Below are positions 16,517 to 25,978 of a DNA stretch of 64,000 bases, in pieces (positions within the stretch are counted from its first letter, which is position 1; every line of letters starts with the position of its first letter). Source of the stretch: Ruminococcus flavefaciens FD-1 (GTDB taxonomy: Bacteria; Bacillota; Clostridia; Oscillospirales; Ruminococcaceae); assembly GCA_000174895.1 (NCBI GenBank), contig ACOK01000093.1, positions 16,843 through 80,842 of the forward strand, read 5' to 3'. The translations under genes were made by a program, and so were the position numbers. The notes beneath the pieces are model-generated. The model was not told where the DNA came from, did no database searches, and saw nothing but the letters and a program-made list of their open reading frames with translations.

Positions 16517-16957
16517 ATGTTTAACAGAAAAAGCAGCTATGCGCTGAATAAGAAAGATTTCAATGCCATTGTTTACATAGACGCCAACGAAAATATCATC
16601 CGGTTGACCCGTGAGGACTTCTCCAGCGAGGAAGAATTTCAGAAGTGGAAGGCTTGGTCGGATGAAAACTACCACACCGAGGACAATCGTGATGTGGTAG
16701 AGGGCAAACACAATATGTCCATTGATGACTTATGGTTCGTAATTCAATTTTTATGCCACGAATGGTACACTATTTTTAGCAAAGGTGTAATGGGTTCACT
16801 TGAAGATAAGATAAAGTATTTCTCAGGTGCTATAAAGTGGATTGAAATTGACGGAAGATATATACCCGATGTTTATCATACCATTTTGCACATTCTTATT
16901 CTGGCGGTTGTTATTACAACAGCACTATATATCAGAAATTCAAAAAAGCGAGTATAA
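16517..16957 (+). CDS. chimeric protein: sigma-factor-like N-terminus fused to membrane tail
   Basis: The first 58 residues (MFNRKSSYALNKKDFNAIVY and onward to HTEDNRD) match what I recall of the start of the sigma-70-like protein of Tn1549-type conjugative elements. After about residue 59 the sequence switches to an unrelated segment ending in a membrane helix (ILHILILAVVITTALYI). The DNA-binding sigma domains are absent. GGAGGA precedes the ATG. This is a fusion made by deletion or recombination near 16691 and is unlikely to work as a sigma factor. Confidence 0.6.
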   Translation: MFNRKSSYALNKKDFNAIVYIDANENIIRLTREDFSSEEEFQKWKAWSDENYHTEDNRDVVEGKHNMSIDDLWFVIQFLCHEWYTIFSKGVMGSLEDKIKYFSGAIKWIEIDGRYIPDVYHTILHILILAVVITTALYIRNSKKRV

Positions 16958-17001
16958 ATTCTGATTTAGCTTAGCAACAAAAAACTGAATATCAATATCA
17001 T

Positions 17002-17031
17002 ATGCAGAGCAACACCAGCTCTGCATTTTTT
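17002..17031 (+). terminator. rho-independent terminator
   Basis: A 9-bp perfect stem (ATGCAGAGC / GCTCTGCAT) with a T-run, 45 bases after the chimeric gene. Confidence 0.85.
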
Positions 17032-17111
17032 ATGCCCGATTCAAAATTCCCCATAACATTTTCACGATAAGAAAAGTTTTATGGCGCACCCAAGTTCATG
17101 CGCACTGCGAA

Positions 17112-17141
17112 TAGACTTTCACCCCGAAAGTGCGCTATAAT
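17112..17141 (+). promoter_or_regulatory. promoter of serine-recombinase accessory genes
   Basis: An extended -10 TGCGCTATAAT (17131-17141) with a weak -35 TAGACT. The ACTTTC/GAAAGT dyad lies in the spacer. The TGCGCTAT block is shared with the promoters at 8680 and 18288. Confidence 0.55.
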
Positions 17142-17197
17142 TTTAGTGTGGGGCTGAGTGATTGGCTCGACTAAATTTTCAGAATGGTGGTGATGAT

Positions 17198-17527
17198 ATG
17201 GCTACGACTTCTATCGCTGACAAGCTGGCGAAACTCGAAAAGAAGATCGCAAAGCGACAGGCTACGATCGCTGAGGAGCAGACACAGCTCGACAAGGAGC
17301 TTGCTGAGTATGACAAGCTCTACCTGACGGCTCTTGCAAACAAGTATAAGCTGAGTGGTAAAGATCTGTTCTCCGCTATCGAGCGTGAGCATGACCAGCT
17401 TGAAAAGCTCCGTGACGGCGGTATGTCCGATTCGGATATTGATAGTCTGACGGACAGCACTCCTGCGGATAAGGACAAGGCTACTCTGTATGAGGAATCT
17501 CCCCGTACTCTGTTTGACGAGAATTGA
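17198..17527 (+). CDS. coiled-coil accessory protein (109 aa)
   Basis: Nearly all helical: a Lys/Glu-rich coiled coil from about 8 to 50 (LAKLEKKIAKRQATI), then a Ser/Asp-rich tail ending TLFDEN. The ATG at 17198 follows GGTGGTGAT. First of three small genes leading to a complete serine recombinase. Such small genes accompany TnpX-like recombinases in Clostridia elements, but their function is not known to me. Confidence 0.6.
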   Translation: MATTSIADKLAKLEKKIAKRQATIAEEQTQLDKELAEYDKLYLTALANKYKLSGKDLFSAIEREHDQLEKLRDGGMSDSDIDSLTDSTPADKDKATLYEESPRTLFDEN

Positions 17528-17543
17528 TGAAAGGGGGCATTGA

Positions 17544-18029
17544 ATGAGTGATTACATCTACCATATCGGTAACGATTATGATTGTATCAATAAAGAATAT
17601 GTTATCCTGTCCACGGATAAGGGACAGCAGATAACTGTTGCCCTCACTGCAAGCGGTGTGCCTTTCAAGGGGCGCTATGATAATGAAACTATCTTCTTCG
17701 ATTATGACCGCAATTACAAGGAGTCCGTTGATGAAATTATCGCAAAATTCACCTCGAACGATTATGTCGAACAGCGTGACGAGATAGCGGAGCATAAGGG
17801 CGATGACTGTCTTTATTTTCTGCCTGCTGTCGCAAAACTTTTGCGTATGACAGAGGGGACGCTCCGCCGCAGACCTATGGATATTCAGCTTGCCGTCTGC
17901 AAACGGTATGTCGATAACTGGTACTGCGATACATACACGATACAGCATGAGCTGAAAGATGCGATGATGCTGATTACCAAACCCGAAATGAAAGACAGCG
18001 AGAAAGATAAAGCTGTCGGAAAGGACTAA
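17544..18029 (+). CDS. unknown accessory protein (161 aa)
   Basis: A soluble acidic protein starting MSDYIYHIGNDYDCINKEYV. AAGGGGG precedes the ATG and the gap to the coiled-coil gene is 16 bases, so the two are cotranscribed. No domain recognised. Placed between the coiled-coil protein and the recombinase, a role in the transposition complex is possible but unproven. Confidence 0.6.
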   Translation: MSDYIYHIGNDYDCINKEYVILSTDKGQQITVALTASGVPFKGRYDNETIFFDYDRNYKESVDEIIAKFTSNDYVEQRDEIAEHKGDDCLYFLPAVAKLLRMTEGTLRRRPMDIQLAVCKRYVDNWYCDTYTIQHELKDAMMLITKPEMKDSEKDKAVGKD

Positions 18030-18032
18030 AAT

Positions 18033-18221
18033 TTGAATACAACATCTGCCGTAGAGAAAAGAGAGAAGGCAGTTGACTATGTGTCTGATGAGGGTATCAA
18101 GGTGAGAGTTTCTTACCCTGATGATGTTCCCGAAACGATCAGACAGCAGAAGATCAACAAGATGTACGATATTTTCCTCGGTGCAATGCGCCGCAATGGA
18201 ACAGAAGAAACAACTGAATAA
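18033..18221 (+). CDS. small accessory protein (62 aa), TTG start
   Basis: Starts with TTG after GGAAAGGAC, 3 bases past the preceding stop. The sequence MNTTSAVEKREKAVDYVSDE, then a helix with DIFLGAMRRN, suggests a small helical protein. No family name known to me. It completes the three-gene set before the recombinase promoter. Confidence 0.55.
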   Translation: MNTTSAVEKREKAVDYVSDEGIKVRVSYPDDVPETIRQQKINKMYDIFLGAMRRNGTEETTE

Positions 18222-18264
18222 TAAGGCAATCTGCCGAAAAAAAATTACAGTTACAAGAACGCTG

Positions 18265-18316
18265 TTGCAATTTTCGGACGGTTGCGCTATGATATAGATG
18301 TAAAACCAACCGTCCG
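18265..18316 (+). promoter_or_regulatory. second recombinase promoter flanked by inverted repeat
   Basis: TTGCAA (18265-18270), 17 bases, TATGAT (18288-18293) with the shared TGCGC before it. CGGACGGTTG (18275-18284) and CAACCGTCCG (18307-18316) are perfect 10-bp arms around the -10. Probably a self-repression site of the downstream recombinase. Confidence 0.7.
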
Positions 18317-18342
18317 ATTGCAAACGCAATTGGAGGTCAACA

Positions 18343-19896
18343 ATGAGAAAATCAACTAAAACAAATGACGGTATCACGGCGATCTATGTACGCCGATCCG
18401 TCAGTGACAAGGATAAGGGCAACAACAGCTTGTCCATTTCCGCACAGAAGGAGGAGTGTATCAGGTTTGTGGGAGAATGCGATTATCGTATCTATTGCGA
18501 TGACGGCAAGTCGGGCAAAGATGTGATGCACCGTCCCGCATTTATGCAGATGATGAGCGATGCCCGTGAGGGACTTATCAGCAGAATCATCGTGAAGAAG
18601 TATGACCGTTTCAGCCGTAATATGAGGGAATACTTGAATATCACGGACGAGCTTGACCGCTACGGTGTGACCGTCTATTCGCTCTCTGAGCCGTTCAATA
18701 CGGAGACAAAAGAGGGACGTATGATGAGGAACAATCTGCTGAATTTTGCGGAGTTTGAGCGTGAGACGATCGCCGCCCGTGTAGCGGATGCCTTCCAGAC
18801 TAAGGCAAGGGAAACAGGCTTCTATCAGGGTGGAAAAGTTCAGTTCGGCTACACTCCCGAAAGAAGAACAATTAACGGCAAAACAGGCTCGGTGCTTGTT
18901 CCCTCGGAGAATGCCGAAGCGGTGCGTGTGGCGTATGACCTGTATCAGCACCCTGAGAATTCTCTGACCGATATTATCCGCTACATGACGGAGAACGGTA
19001 TCAATGCTTCAAGACCGACACCACGCACAAAAACAGGTATTTCCAATCTTGACAGGTCGCACCTAAGTCGTATTCTTGAAAATCCGCTGTATGTCCGTGC
19101 GGATAAAGAGGTCTACCGCTATTTTCTTTCCAAAGGATATGAAATGCTTGATGAGATCGAAGCCTATGACGGTATTCACGGCTTGTTCGTTCACGCCGGA
19201 CTTGATGATACGCATTTCGTCAAGGTAGCCTACCATGAGGGGCTTGTGCCTGCGGAAACATGGCTGAGAGTGCAGGACAGGAAGTCGCACCAGAGCAAGT
19301 TCCCGACAAACGGCAAGGCTATGAACTCTTGGCTTGTGGGTATGGTGAAATGTGCCTGCTGCGGATATGCAATGCACTTCAATCACTGTGCGAACAGAAA
19401 AGGTGTGGTGTATCATCGCTTCATAGACTACGGCAAGTTCACGCTGAACGGCTGTCCCACTCCGCCCATTCAGTTAAAGCCGAGACAGGTCGAGGACGCT
19501 GTACTGCAAGAAATGCAGAAACGCATTGAGCAGTTAAAAATTGCAAAGCGTGAGGACAGCAAGCCTGACACCGAAACAGAGAGTATCAAGACGGAGATCA
19601 TTCGCATTGACGGTGAGATCCAGAAGCTCATGGAAAAGCTTGCTGATGCGGACAGCGTACTCTTTGACTACATTCAGAAGCGTGTGAGCGCTCTGCACGA
19701 ACAGAAGTCGGAGCTTGATAAAAAAATGCAGACTATGTGCCGTAAGCGTAAGGCGATCGACACAAAGCCTTTGGAAGAACCTATGAAGCAGTGGGATAAA
19801 CTGACGGTTCAGGAAAAGCACGATATAGCGGCAGCGATGATAGATGTCGTGCTTATATCCGATGAAACGGGTATTGAGGTGAAATTCAGCATTTGA
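18343..19896 (+). CDS. large serine recombinase (complete)
   Basis: 517 residues. Resolvase catalytic domain 1-150 with nucleophile Ser19 (IYVRRS), recombinase domain about 160-300, zinc ribbon near 345 (CACCGYAMHF), coiled coil about 400-470 and C-terminal extension. Full family length with all hallmarks. GGAGG precedes the ATG. The right edge of its element lies just after the gene, where it abuts a truncated helicase at about 19930. Likely inserts this small transposon by strand exchange at a dinucleotide. Confidence 0.9.
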   Translation: MRKSTKTNDGITAIYVRRSVSDKDKGNNSLSISAQKEECIRFVGECDYRIYCDDGKSGKDVMHRPAFMQMMSDAREGLISRIIVKKYDRFSRNMREYLNITDELDRYGVTVYSLSEPFNTETKEGRMMRNNLLNFAEFERETIAARVADAFQTKARETGFYQGGKVQFGYTPERRTINGKTGSVLVPSENAEAVRVAYDLYQHPENSLTDIIRYMTENGINASRPTPRTKTGISNLDRSHLSRILENPLYVRADKEVYRYFLSKGYEMLDEIEAYDGIHGLFVHAGLDDTHFVKVAYHEGLVPAETWLRVQDRKSHQSKFPTNGKAMNSWLVGMVKCACCGYAMHFNHCANRKGVVYHRFIDYGKFTLNGCPTPPIQLKPRQVEDAVLQEMQKRIEQLKIAKREDSKPDTETESIKTEIIRIDGEIQKLMEKLADADSVLFDYIQKRVSALHEQKSELDKKMQTMCRKRKAIDTKPLEEPMKQWDKLTVQEKHDIAAAMIDVVLISDETGIEVKFSI

Positions 19897-19920
19897 AAAA
19901 GTGCGGAAATTCGGTATTTT

Positions 19921-22003
19921 TTAGTGTCGATAAGGTGATGCGTTGGGCGTGCCAGTTGCCATGATCGTTCCCTTGCCACCTGTTATTTCATCAAGATACT
20001 GCGTTTTCAGGTATAAGTCCATTGTTTTCTGAACATTATCATTTGTCGATATACCCGATATGTTACTCATTTTTGTACTTATGAATAGGTTCTTGAACAT
20101 ATGAGCTTCATCAATGATGAGCTTGTCGATACCGAGTTCCTCGAAATTGACAACATCATCACGCACTGGAGCTTCCGTAAGTTTTTGGAGCTTTGTTTCA
20201 AGAGATTTTCTTGTTTTCTCCATTTGCTTTATCTGGAAGTTATCCCCTTGTTCAGCCTTGAGTGATGCTATACCTTCAATAATATCATTAATTTGATTTT
20301 GAAGCAGCCTTTCCTGTCGCTCTTTAGATATAGGAAGATTGATTAACTGAGAGTGACCAATGATAACACAATCATAATCACCTGTAGCTATCTTTGCAAA
20401 CAGTCTACGGCGGTTTTTCTTTGAGAAATCGTCAGCTGTAGCAACAAGGATATTGGCATTAGGATACAGCTTAATAAAGTCTGCTCCCTCCTGTTCTGTC
20501 AGATGATTAGGTACACACAGCAATGCTTTATTATGCAGTCCTAATCGCTTTCCTTCCATAGCAGCAGCTATCATTTCATAAGTCTTGCCTGCGCCTACTT
20601 CATGTGCAAACAATGTATTACCGCCATATAATGCATGAGCAACTGCATCTCTTTGATGCTTTCGTAGCTTTATCTCATTATTCATGCCAGGAAATTCAAG
20701 CGCTGATCCGTCATACTCTCTCGGACGAGTACTGTTAAACAGACGATTATAACGATCCACGACTTCTTCTCTACGATCAGGCTCTGCATATATCCATTTT
20801 TTAAATGATTCTTGAAGCTGTCTCTGCTTTTCCTGTGCAAATTCTGTCTCGGTCTGATTGATAACAGATACTTCTTTACCGTCACGCTCTACACGGTCCT
20901 TTACTGTTGTACTCTGAAGATTAAGGCAGTCCTCAAGTATTTCATACGCTGATTTACGCTTAGTGCCGAATTTTGCATTGGCAGCAGTATTAGCCTTATC
21001 GTGTGTCTTATTAGGAATGCTCCACCTTGACGTTAACTCAGAATAATCTACTCTTATACAAGTTCGCTTATTAAAGCTCATTTCCCTCATATATTGCGGA
21101 GTGCCAAAGCTGTCATACATGAATTGCTGTACAAATTCCTTTGGAACACAAGGCGCACCAAGCTTAATATCAATATCCGCAGCCTGTAACCGAGTTGGCA
21201 TAGCTTTCTCAAGCGCTTCTATGTTATGTGAGTATCGTGTCTCATCCGCATAATTCTCTTTCATAAATTCGAGCTTTTTGCGGATATTACCTGATAAGTA
21301 TTCATCCGCAGCTTCAAGATGAGGATTTCCGCTATTATCCATTTTCATGGGATTTTCAAAGACAACACCTTTAAGATCTTCCATAATCTTATCAGCGGTA
21401 AATCCTGTAAGTTGCTGCATATACGGCATATCCACATGAGCTTTCTTTGCCAGAGACAGAGTAAGAGCTTCAGCAGATGTTTCGACAGAAGTAACATCAG
21501 TCTTAGCAAGTATTGTTCTCTTATTAAAGATATCAGCTTTGCCGATAAATTCTTCACCTTTGTATTTTTCAAGTGATGATAGCAGCGGTGCTGCACTATC
21601 TTCTTTAAATGCTGAGAGATTCTGCTTTGAATTCAGATGTCCGTATTTCTCAACGAAGCTGTCATACAGGCTATTAAGTTTTTCCTGTAGCGCTTGCAGC
21701 TGTACATCGGAGCCGTTGTCTATCTGACAACTTATAACCTCTCTCAGACAATCACGTATCTCGATCATACCTTTTATTCGAGGTATAGTTGCATGACTCA
21801 TAAGATCTATAGGAGCTTCAAACACATAAAGTTTCCCTTTAGTATTATTACCGTTCATAGAAAAAGCATAGCGTTTATCGCTTCCATCACAGTCACCACG
21901 ATAAGGAGCTGCGTTTGTATTCGTTCCCCTTACACAGCCGAATTTTGGTACGTTTTTCTCATCGTATCCGACAAATACAACATTATTCCTTGTAAAGGAC
22001 TTT
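19921..22003 (-). pseudogene. truncated TOPRIM/helicase chimera from a conjugative element
   Basis: The frame is open over about 690 codons but lacks both natural ends. The first visible part (VVFVGYDE to YVFEAPIDLMSHATI) fits a DUF3991/TOPRIM primase. It passes directly into the N-terminal region of an SNF2-type helicase (MIEIRDCLREV onward), with Walker A HEVGAGKT and DEAH box IIDEAHMF. It stops at ATGTP, where the serine-recombinase DNA begins. The helicase C-terminal half and any methylase domain are gone. The upstream end runs antisense into the ECF S-component gene, so no authentic start exists. Debris of a Tn1549-like element. Confidence 0.7.
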
Positions 22004-22561
22004 ATCACGATCGGCATTTTCACGGCGCTGATCTTTGTCGTGGAATTTGCCTGCGGAATGCTGGGCTTTATCCACCCGTACATTGTCGCATCCTATGTGG
22101 TGCTGATCCCGCTGGTCGGCTCGATACCGATGATGCTGTTTTACACGAAGGTCGAGAAATTCGGCATGATTACGATCATGTCCATTCTGATCGCAATTAT
22201 CATGTTTGTGACTGGTATGGGCTGGCTCGGCGCACCGCTTATCATCCTTTCGGGACTGATCGCGGATCTGATTGCCAAAAAGGGCGGCTACAAGAGCTTT
22301 AAGATGACGGCGCTCAGTCACGGCGTTTTCTGCCTTTGGATCTGCGCAAACTACTTCCCGGTAATTGTGACTGCAAAGGACTATCGCAAGAGCCTTCTTG
22401 ACGGCGGTTATTCTGCGGAATACTGTGATGCGCTGTTCCGTGCGATCAACGGCAAAACGATTGCGATTCTGCTGGCACTTTGCTTTGTTTTCGGCGTGAT
22501 CGGTGCATATGTCGGCAAGGCAGTTGTCAGAAAGCACTTTGAAAAAGCAGGTATCGTATGA
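21992..22561 (+). pseudogene. MptD-like ECF S component, 5' truncated
   Basis: The frame begins without a start codon at VKDFITIGIF, the usual beginning of MptD-family S components. Five to six membrane helices follow (LGFIHPYIVASYVVLIPLVG and so on) to the normal C-terminus. Only about the first 5-8 residues appear lost at the junction with helicase debris. A GTG at 22040 could initiate but would remove the first helix. S components bind a small substrate for an ECF importer. The last bases overlap the T-component start (ATGA). Confidence 0.65.
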
Positions 22562-23262
22562 TAAAGATTCATCTTGATCCCCGCACGAAGCTGTTTATGA
22601 TATTCGCTGTTTCGTTTATCGTGATGGTCAATGCGGTGTCAGCGATGGAATGGGCAGTCAGGATCATCGTTACGCTGATCCCTGTGTTCCTGCTGGCAAA
22701 CGAGGGCAGATATGTGTCTGCCCTTCGCTTTTTGCTGTGCTACGGGGCGGCGCTTTTCTTGCTGAAATACTACATTTCTGCGGAATCAACAGGCGTTTTT
22801 TCGGCGCTTTTGGTCGGCTACTGCGGGATTGTAGCGCAGTTTATGCCGGCGATGATCATGGCGTGGTATGTGATACACACAACAAAGATCGGTGAATTCA
22901 TGTCGGCTATGCAAAAGATGCACGTTCCCGACGGCATATCTGTTTCGCTCGCTGTTGTGATGCGCTTCTTCCCGACGATCAAAGAGGAATACCTCAGTAT
23001 AAACGATGCTATGAAAATGCGGGGCATTTCATTTGCAGGCGGAAGGATCACAAAAATGATCGAATACCGGCTTGTTCCGCTGATGTTTTCCTGCCTGAAT
23101 ATCGGTGAAGAATTATCGGCTGCAGCGGTCACAAGGGGCTTAGGCGCACCGGTCAGACGAACCAGTCCCGTGCAATTAAAACTGAAGGCAGCAGACTGGC
23201 TGATGATAGCTGTTTTCGCAGCAAGTATGGTACTGTTTATAATCTCAAAATATTTCAGGTGA
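22558..23262 (+). CDS. ECF transporter T component
   Basis: A 234-residue CbiQ/EcfT-type membrane protein. Hydrophobic helices span 10-130, and a cytoplasmic segment has the coupling motif A-x-x-x-RG (AVTRGLGAP, about residues 197-205). Starts 4 bases before the S-component stop. It would couple an S component to ATPases, but the following ATPase gene survives only as a 19-codon stub. Confidence 0.85.
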   Translation: MIKIHLDPRTKLFMIFAVSFIVMVNAVSAMEWAVRIIVTLIPVFLLANEGRYVSALRFLLCYGAALFLLKYYISAESTGVFSALLVGYCGIVAQFMPAMIMAWYVIHTTKIGEFMSAMQKMHVPDGISVSLAVVMRFFPTIKEEYLSINDAMKMRGISFAGGRITKMIEYRLVPLMFSCLNIGEELSAAAVTRGLGAPVRRTSPVQLKLKAADWLMIAVFAASMVLFIISKYFR

Positions 23263-23268
23263 GATGAT

Positions 23269-23325
23269 ATGATCGAAATCAAAAATGTCAATTTCAGATA
23301 CAAAGGCACTGATGAGGGCGGACTG
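23269..23325 (+). pseudogene. remnant of an ECF ATPase (first 19 codons)
   Basis: MIEIKNVNFRYKGTDEGG is the typical first strand of EcfA-type ATPases. The frame then continues without a break into an unrelated membrane protein whose own ATG lies at 23326. All Walker motifs are absent. The stub marks the exact left edge of the inserted membrane-protein cluster. Confidence 0.65.
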
Positions 23326-23829
23326 ATGCTTATGACAATTCTTCTGACAATCTGCAATATCATCCTGCTGTGTCTGATGATACTGACAGCAACCGTATTT
23401 ATGCCGTATCGTGGACTTGCAAAGAACTTTCCGAAAGATGTTCAGGAAACACTGAAACCTCGGCTTGATGAAATCGACAGACAGCCAAAAGCACCGAGAA
23501 TATTCGGCGGTATCCTTATCATTATTTTGTTTCTGATGTTTGTCGGTGTATTCATTTTCGGCGGTGTTGACGGTGTGCATCATGATTTTACATACAGTCA
23601 GTATCTGCTGCGTTTTCTTATCATTGCATTGGGCACAAAGGCGTTTGATATTCTTGCTCTTGATTATTTCCTTCTGACTAAAACAAACTTCTTTCCCCAT
23701 TTCTTCCCCGAAACCAAAGGCTGTGCAGGCTGGCAGCAATTCGGATATAACAGAAAACAGCATCTCGGACAAAGTGTATTTATGCTGATATGCTGTTTCG
23801 TATTGGCGTTTGTGTTTTCGAGAATGTAG
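23326..23829 (+). CDS. four-helix membrane protein, paralogue family A (1 of 5)
   Basis: 167 residues, with helices at about 4-26, 66-88, 97-118 and 145-165. A loop carries FPKDVQETLKPR and the core has LGTKAFDILALDYFLL, then a Pro-Glu-Thr segment. Closely resembles the protein at 34306 (LGLKAFDIGFFDWVLL) and more distantly those at 23839, 24352 and 29973. No named family recalled. First gene of a 16-gene rightward cluster. An in-frame upstream ATG belongs to the ATPase stub. Confidence 0.7.
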   Translation: MLMTILLTICNIILLCLMILTATVFMPYRGLAKNFPKDVQETLKPRLDEIDRQPKAPRIFGGILIIILFLMFVGVFIFGGVDGVHHDFTYSQYLLRFLIIALGTKAFDILALDYFLLTKTNFFPHFFPETKGCAGWQQFGYNRKQHLGQSVFMLICCFVLAFVFSRM

Positions 23830-23838
23830 GAGGCTGCA

Positions 23839-24336
23839 ATGAACTGGTCAAGAACGATTCTGGACGGTATTGTCCTGAGTATCCTGTTTAATGCGGTGGT
23901 CGGACTGTTTTTCTTTGTCGTACCGCAGGCTTATGCAATGATGTTTCCGAAAGGCATCAAAGAAGCTGCAAAGCCGTATGTTACACGGAAAGAACTCTGT
24001 GTCATGCACCTTGTTCTGTATCCTATGTATCTGCTGATGTTTATATATATGGCGGTCAGCGCTCATTTTGCCGATGTCAGCGGTTTCCGAAACCTTTTCT
24101 GGACGGGGTACATTGAAATGATGTTTGTCAGCGTGAGCGATTTCATTCTGCTGGATGTTCTCGGACGAATCTATGTCAAAGACAAGGGAATGATTAAGGG
24201 GGCGGAGAATCATCCGGGCTGGGAATGGAAGGAATGGAAGAAGCTCGCTGTACCTGAACACGGCATCTTTTGGACGTTTCTGTTTTGTCCGCTAACAGGA
24301 TTGATCGTTGCAGGTATCGGTGCTTTACTTGGTTAG
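23839..24336 (+). CDS. four-helix membrane protein, family A (2 of 5)
   Basis: 165 residues. Helices at about 8-32, 54-76, 88-112 and 142-163. The central VSVSDFILLDVLG matches the family-A pattern of two aspartates six to seven residues apart in the third helix. The start lies 9 bases after the preceding stop, with AGGAGG. Unknown function; probably cotranscribed with its paralogues. Confidence 0.65.
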   Translation: MNWSRTILDGIVLSILFNAVVGLFFFVVPQAYAMMFPKGIKEAAKPYVTRKELCVMHLVLYPMYLLMFIYMAVSAHFADVSGFRNLFWTGYIEMMFVSVSDFILLDVLGRIYVKDKGMIKGAENHPGWEWKEWKKLAVPEHGIFWTFLFCPLTGLIVAGIGALLG

Positions 24337-24351
24337 TCGGGAGCATGTATT

Positions 24352-24852
24352 ATGATATATGTACAATTATGCTTATACTGCCTGTTATTCACAGCAATGG
24401 TCAGATATTCTGTCAGAGGCGGAGCGATAAACGGACTGTATTTCTATCCGAAAGCGGTGCAGGAACGGGCGTATGAGATCGGTCTGACTGACAGGGAGAC
24501 TGTGAAAAAGCAGCGCAAACGCTTTATGACGCTGTTCTATATCGTAATGCTGTCTACACTTGTACTTATCATTGCCGTGTGGAATCGTGTCATTGATTTC
24601 AAGAATGCCTATTTACAGGCACTTCTGTTTCTGGAGGTCATGAATATCTATGATGGTGTTGTGATTGACAAGCTGTGGGTAGGACACAGCAAATTCTGGA
24701 TTCTGAAAGGTACGGAGGATATTCCTTTCGTGCAGACATGGGCGCAGGTAGTGAAAAAGCGTTCATTCCTTGCATTGATATGGGTGATCGGTGCGGCTAT
24801 CGTTGCAGGACTTGCGGTGCTGGTTTCAGCAATGATAAATTGGCAGCGGTGA
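24352..24852 (+). CDS. four-helix membrane protein, family A (3 of 5)
   Basis: 166 residues, with a short N-terminal helix, helices near 60-78, 88-108 and 138-162, and the family core EVMNIYDGVVIDKLWVG. Charged cytoplasmic loops (VKKQRKRF). The start is 15 bases after the previous stop. No known family; assignment to the group rests on the core motif and layout. Confidence 0.6.
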   Translation: MIYVQLCLYCLLFTAMVRYSVRGGAINGLYFYPKAVQERAYEIGLTDRETVKKQRKRFMTLFYIVMLSTLVLIIAVWNRVIDFKNAYLQALLFLEVMNIYDGVVIDKLWVGHSKFWILKGTEDIPFVQTWAQVVKKRSFLALIWVIGAAIVAGLAVLVSAMINWQR

Positions 24853-24883
24853 TTGGACTTGCTACCGGAAAGGATGATTTATT

Positions 24884-25978
24884 ATGAAAATACTGGTTTA
24901 CGGCTGCGGCGTGATCGGTTCTCTTTTGGTTCATACGCTTTGCAGAGCAGGCAATGATGTAACGGTCGTTTCCAAAGGCGCATGGGGCGATGTATTGCAG
25001 AAAAACGGGCTGCGTATTCATCATCAGCTACAGCATAAGGATACTGTCGATCATCCCAACGTTGCAAAAGAATTGCCCGATGACTACTTTGACCTTGTAT
25101 TCTCTGTCATGCAGGGCTGTCAGCAGAGAAATGTTCTCTTAGAGTTAGCGGAAGTTAATGCATCTGTTGTGATTCTGGTCGGCAACAATCCCGAAGCTGC
25201 TGATATGGAGGGTGAAATACTTGCACTGTCTGACACACCCAAAACCGTTTTGTTCGGCTTTCAGGGAACGGCAGGTGTCCGCAGTGCCGGAAGCGTAAAT
25301 TGCCTTCACGTCGGCGCCGGCTCTATGACAATCGGCGGATTACATCGTGCATTGACTGCAAATGAACAGCAAACACTGCTTGAAGCATTCGGAGATACCG
25401 GCTATCGGCTGACCTTTGAAGATGATATGGAAGGCTGGCTGCACTGTCACGCTGCGTTCATCCTGCCGATCGTTTATCTCAGCTATCATTATGGTTGTGA
25501 TCTGCGGAAAGCGAACGGAAAAGACATTGCATCTATGATGAAAGCCGCAGAAGAAGCATACGACCTGATTGCTGCCTGCGGAATTGAGATCCGTCCGAAG
25601 GGTGATGCGGATTATTTCAGAAGCAAGCCGAAACTGGCTGTTCTGACAGCAATCATGTATATCATGAGCAAAACAAAGCTCGGTGAGCTGGCTGCGACCG
25701 ACCATTGCCGGAATGCAGTCACGGAAATGGAATGGCTCGATACAGCGTTTGAAATGATGCGGCAGGCGCAGCCCGAACAAAGAATGCCGGAATGGGATAA
25801 GCTGCGGAATGCGATGCCGTCATGGGATGAAATTCATAAAATCTACGATCACGGAACAAAGATCACCGTATGTGATCCGTCAGCAAGGTGTAGAAAGATT
25901 GCAGCGGGATTGGCGCTTGCAGGCGGATTATTCACTGCGGTCTGCATCTATAAAAAGCGAAAGAAGAATGATCTATGA
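24884..25978 (+). CDS. ketopantoate reductase-like oxidoreductase
   Basis: 364 residues. The N-terminal Rossmann domain begins MKILVYGCGVIGSLLVHTL, the ApbA/PanE pattern, followed by an all-helical C-terminal domain (about 170-300). A hydrophobic segment near 343-357 and a Lys/Arg-rich tail suggest a membrane anchor, which is not usual for PanE. It may reduce another 2-keto acid or act on a lipid-linked substrate. Overlaps the next gene by 4 bases. Confidence 0.75.
   Translation: MKILVYGCGVIGSLLVHTLCRAGNDVTVVSKGAWGDVLQKNGLRIHHQLQHKDTVDHPNVAKELPDDYFDLVFSVMQGCQQRNVLLELAEVNASVVILVGNNPEAADMEGEILALSDTPKTVLFGFQGTAGVRSAGSVNCLHVGAGSMTIGGLHRALTANEQQTLLEAFGDTGYRLTFEDDMEGWLHCHAAFILPIVYLSYHYGCDLRKANGKDIASMMKAAEEAYDLIAACGIEIRPKGDADYFRSKPKLAVLTAIMYIMSKTKLGELAATDHCRNAVTEMEWLDTAFEMMRQAQPEQRMPEWDKLRNAMPSWDEIHKIYDHGTKITVCDPSARCRKIAAGLALAGGLFTAVCIYKKRKKNDL

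Noticed and set aside
8661..18316. Invertible promoters switched by the serine recombinases
   Set aside because: Arms enclose only 22-27 bp, too short for two recombinase dimers to synapse and invert; operator function is more likely.
17481..18377. 298-codon minus-strand frame
   Set aside because: Antisense to three small genes with proper ribosome sites and to the recombinase promoter.
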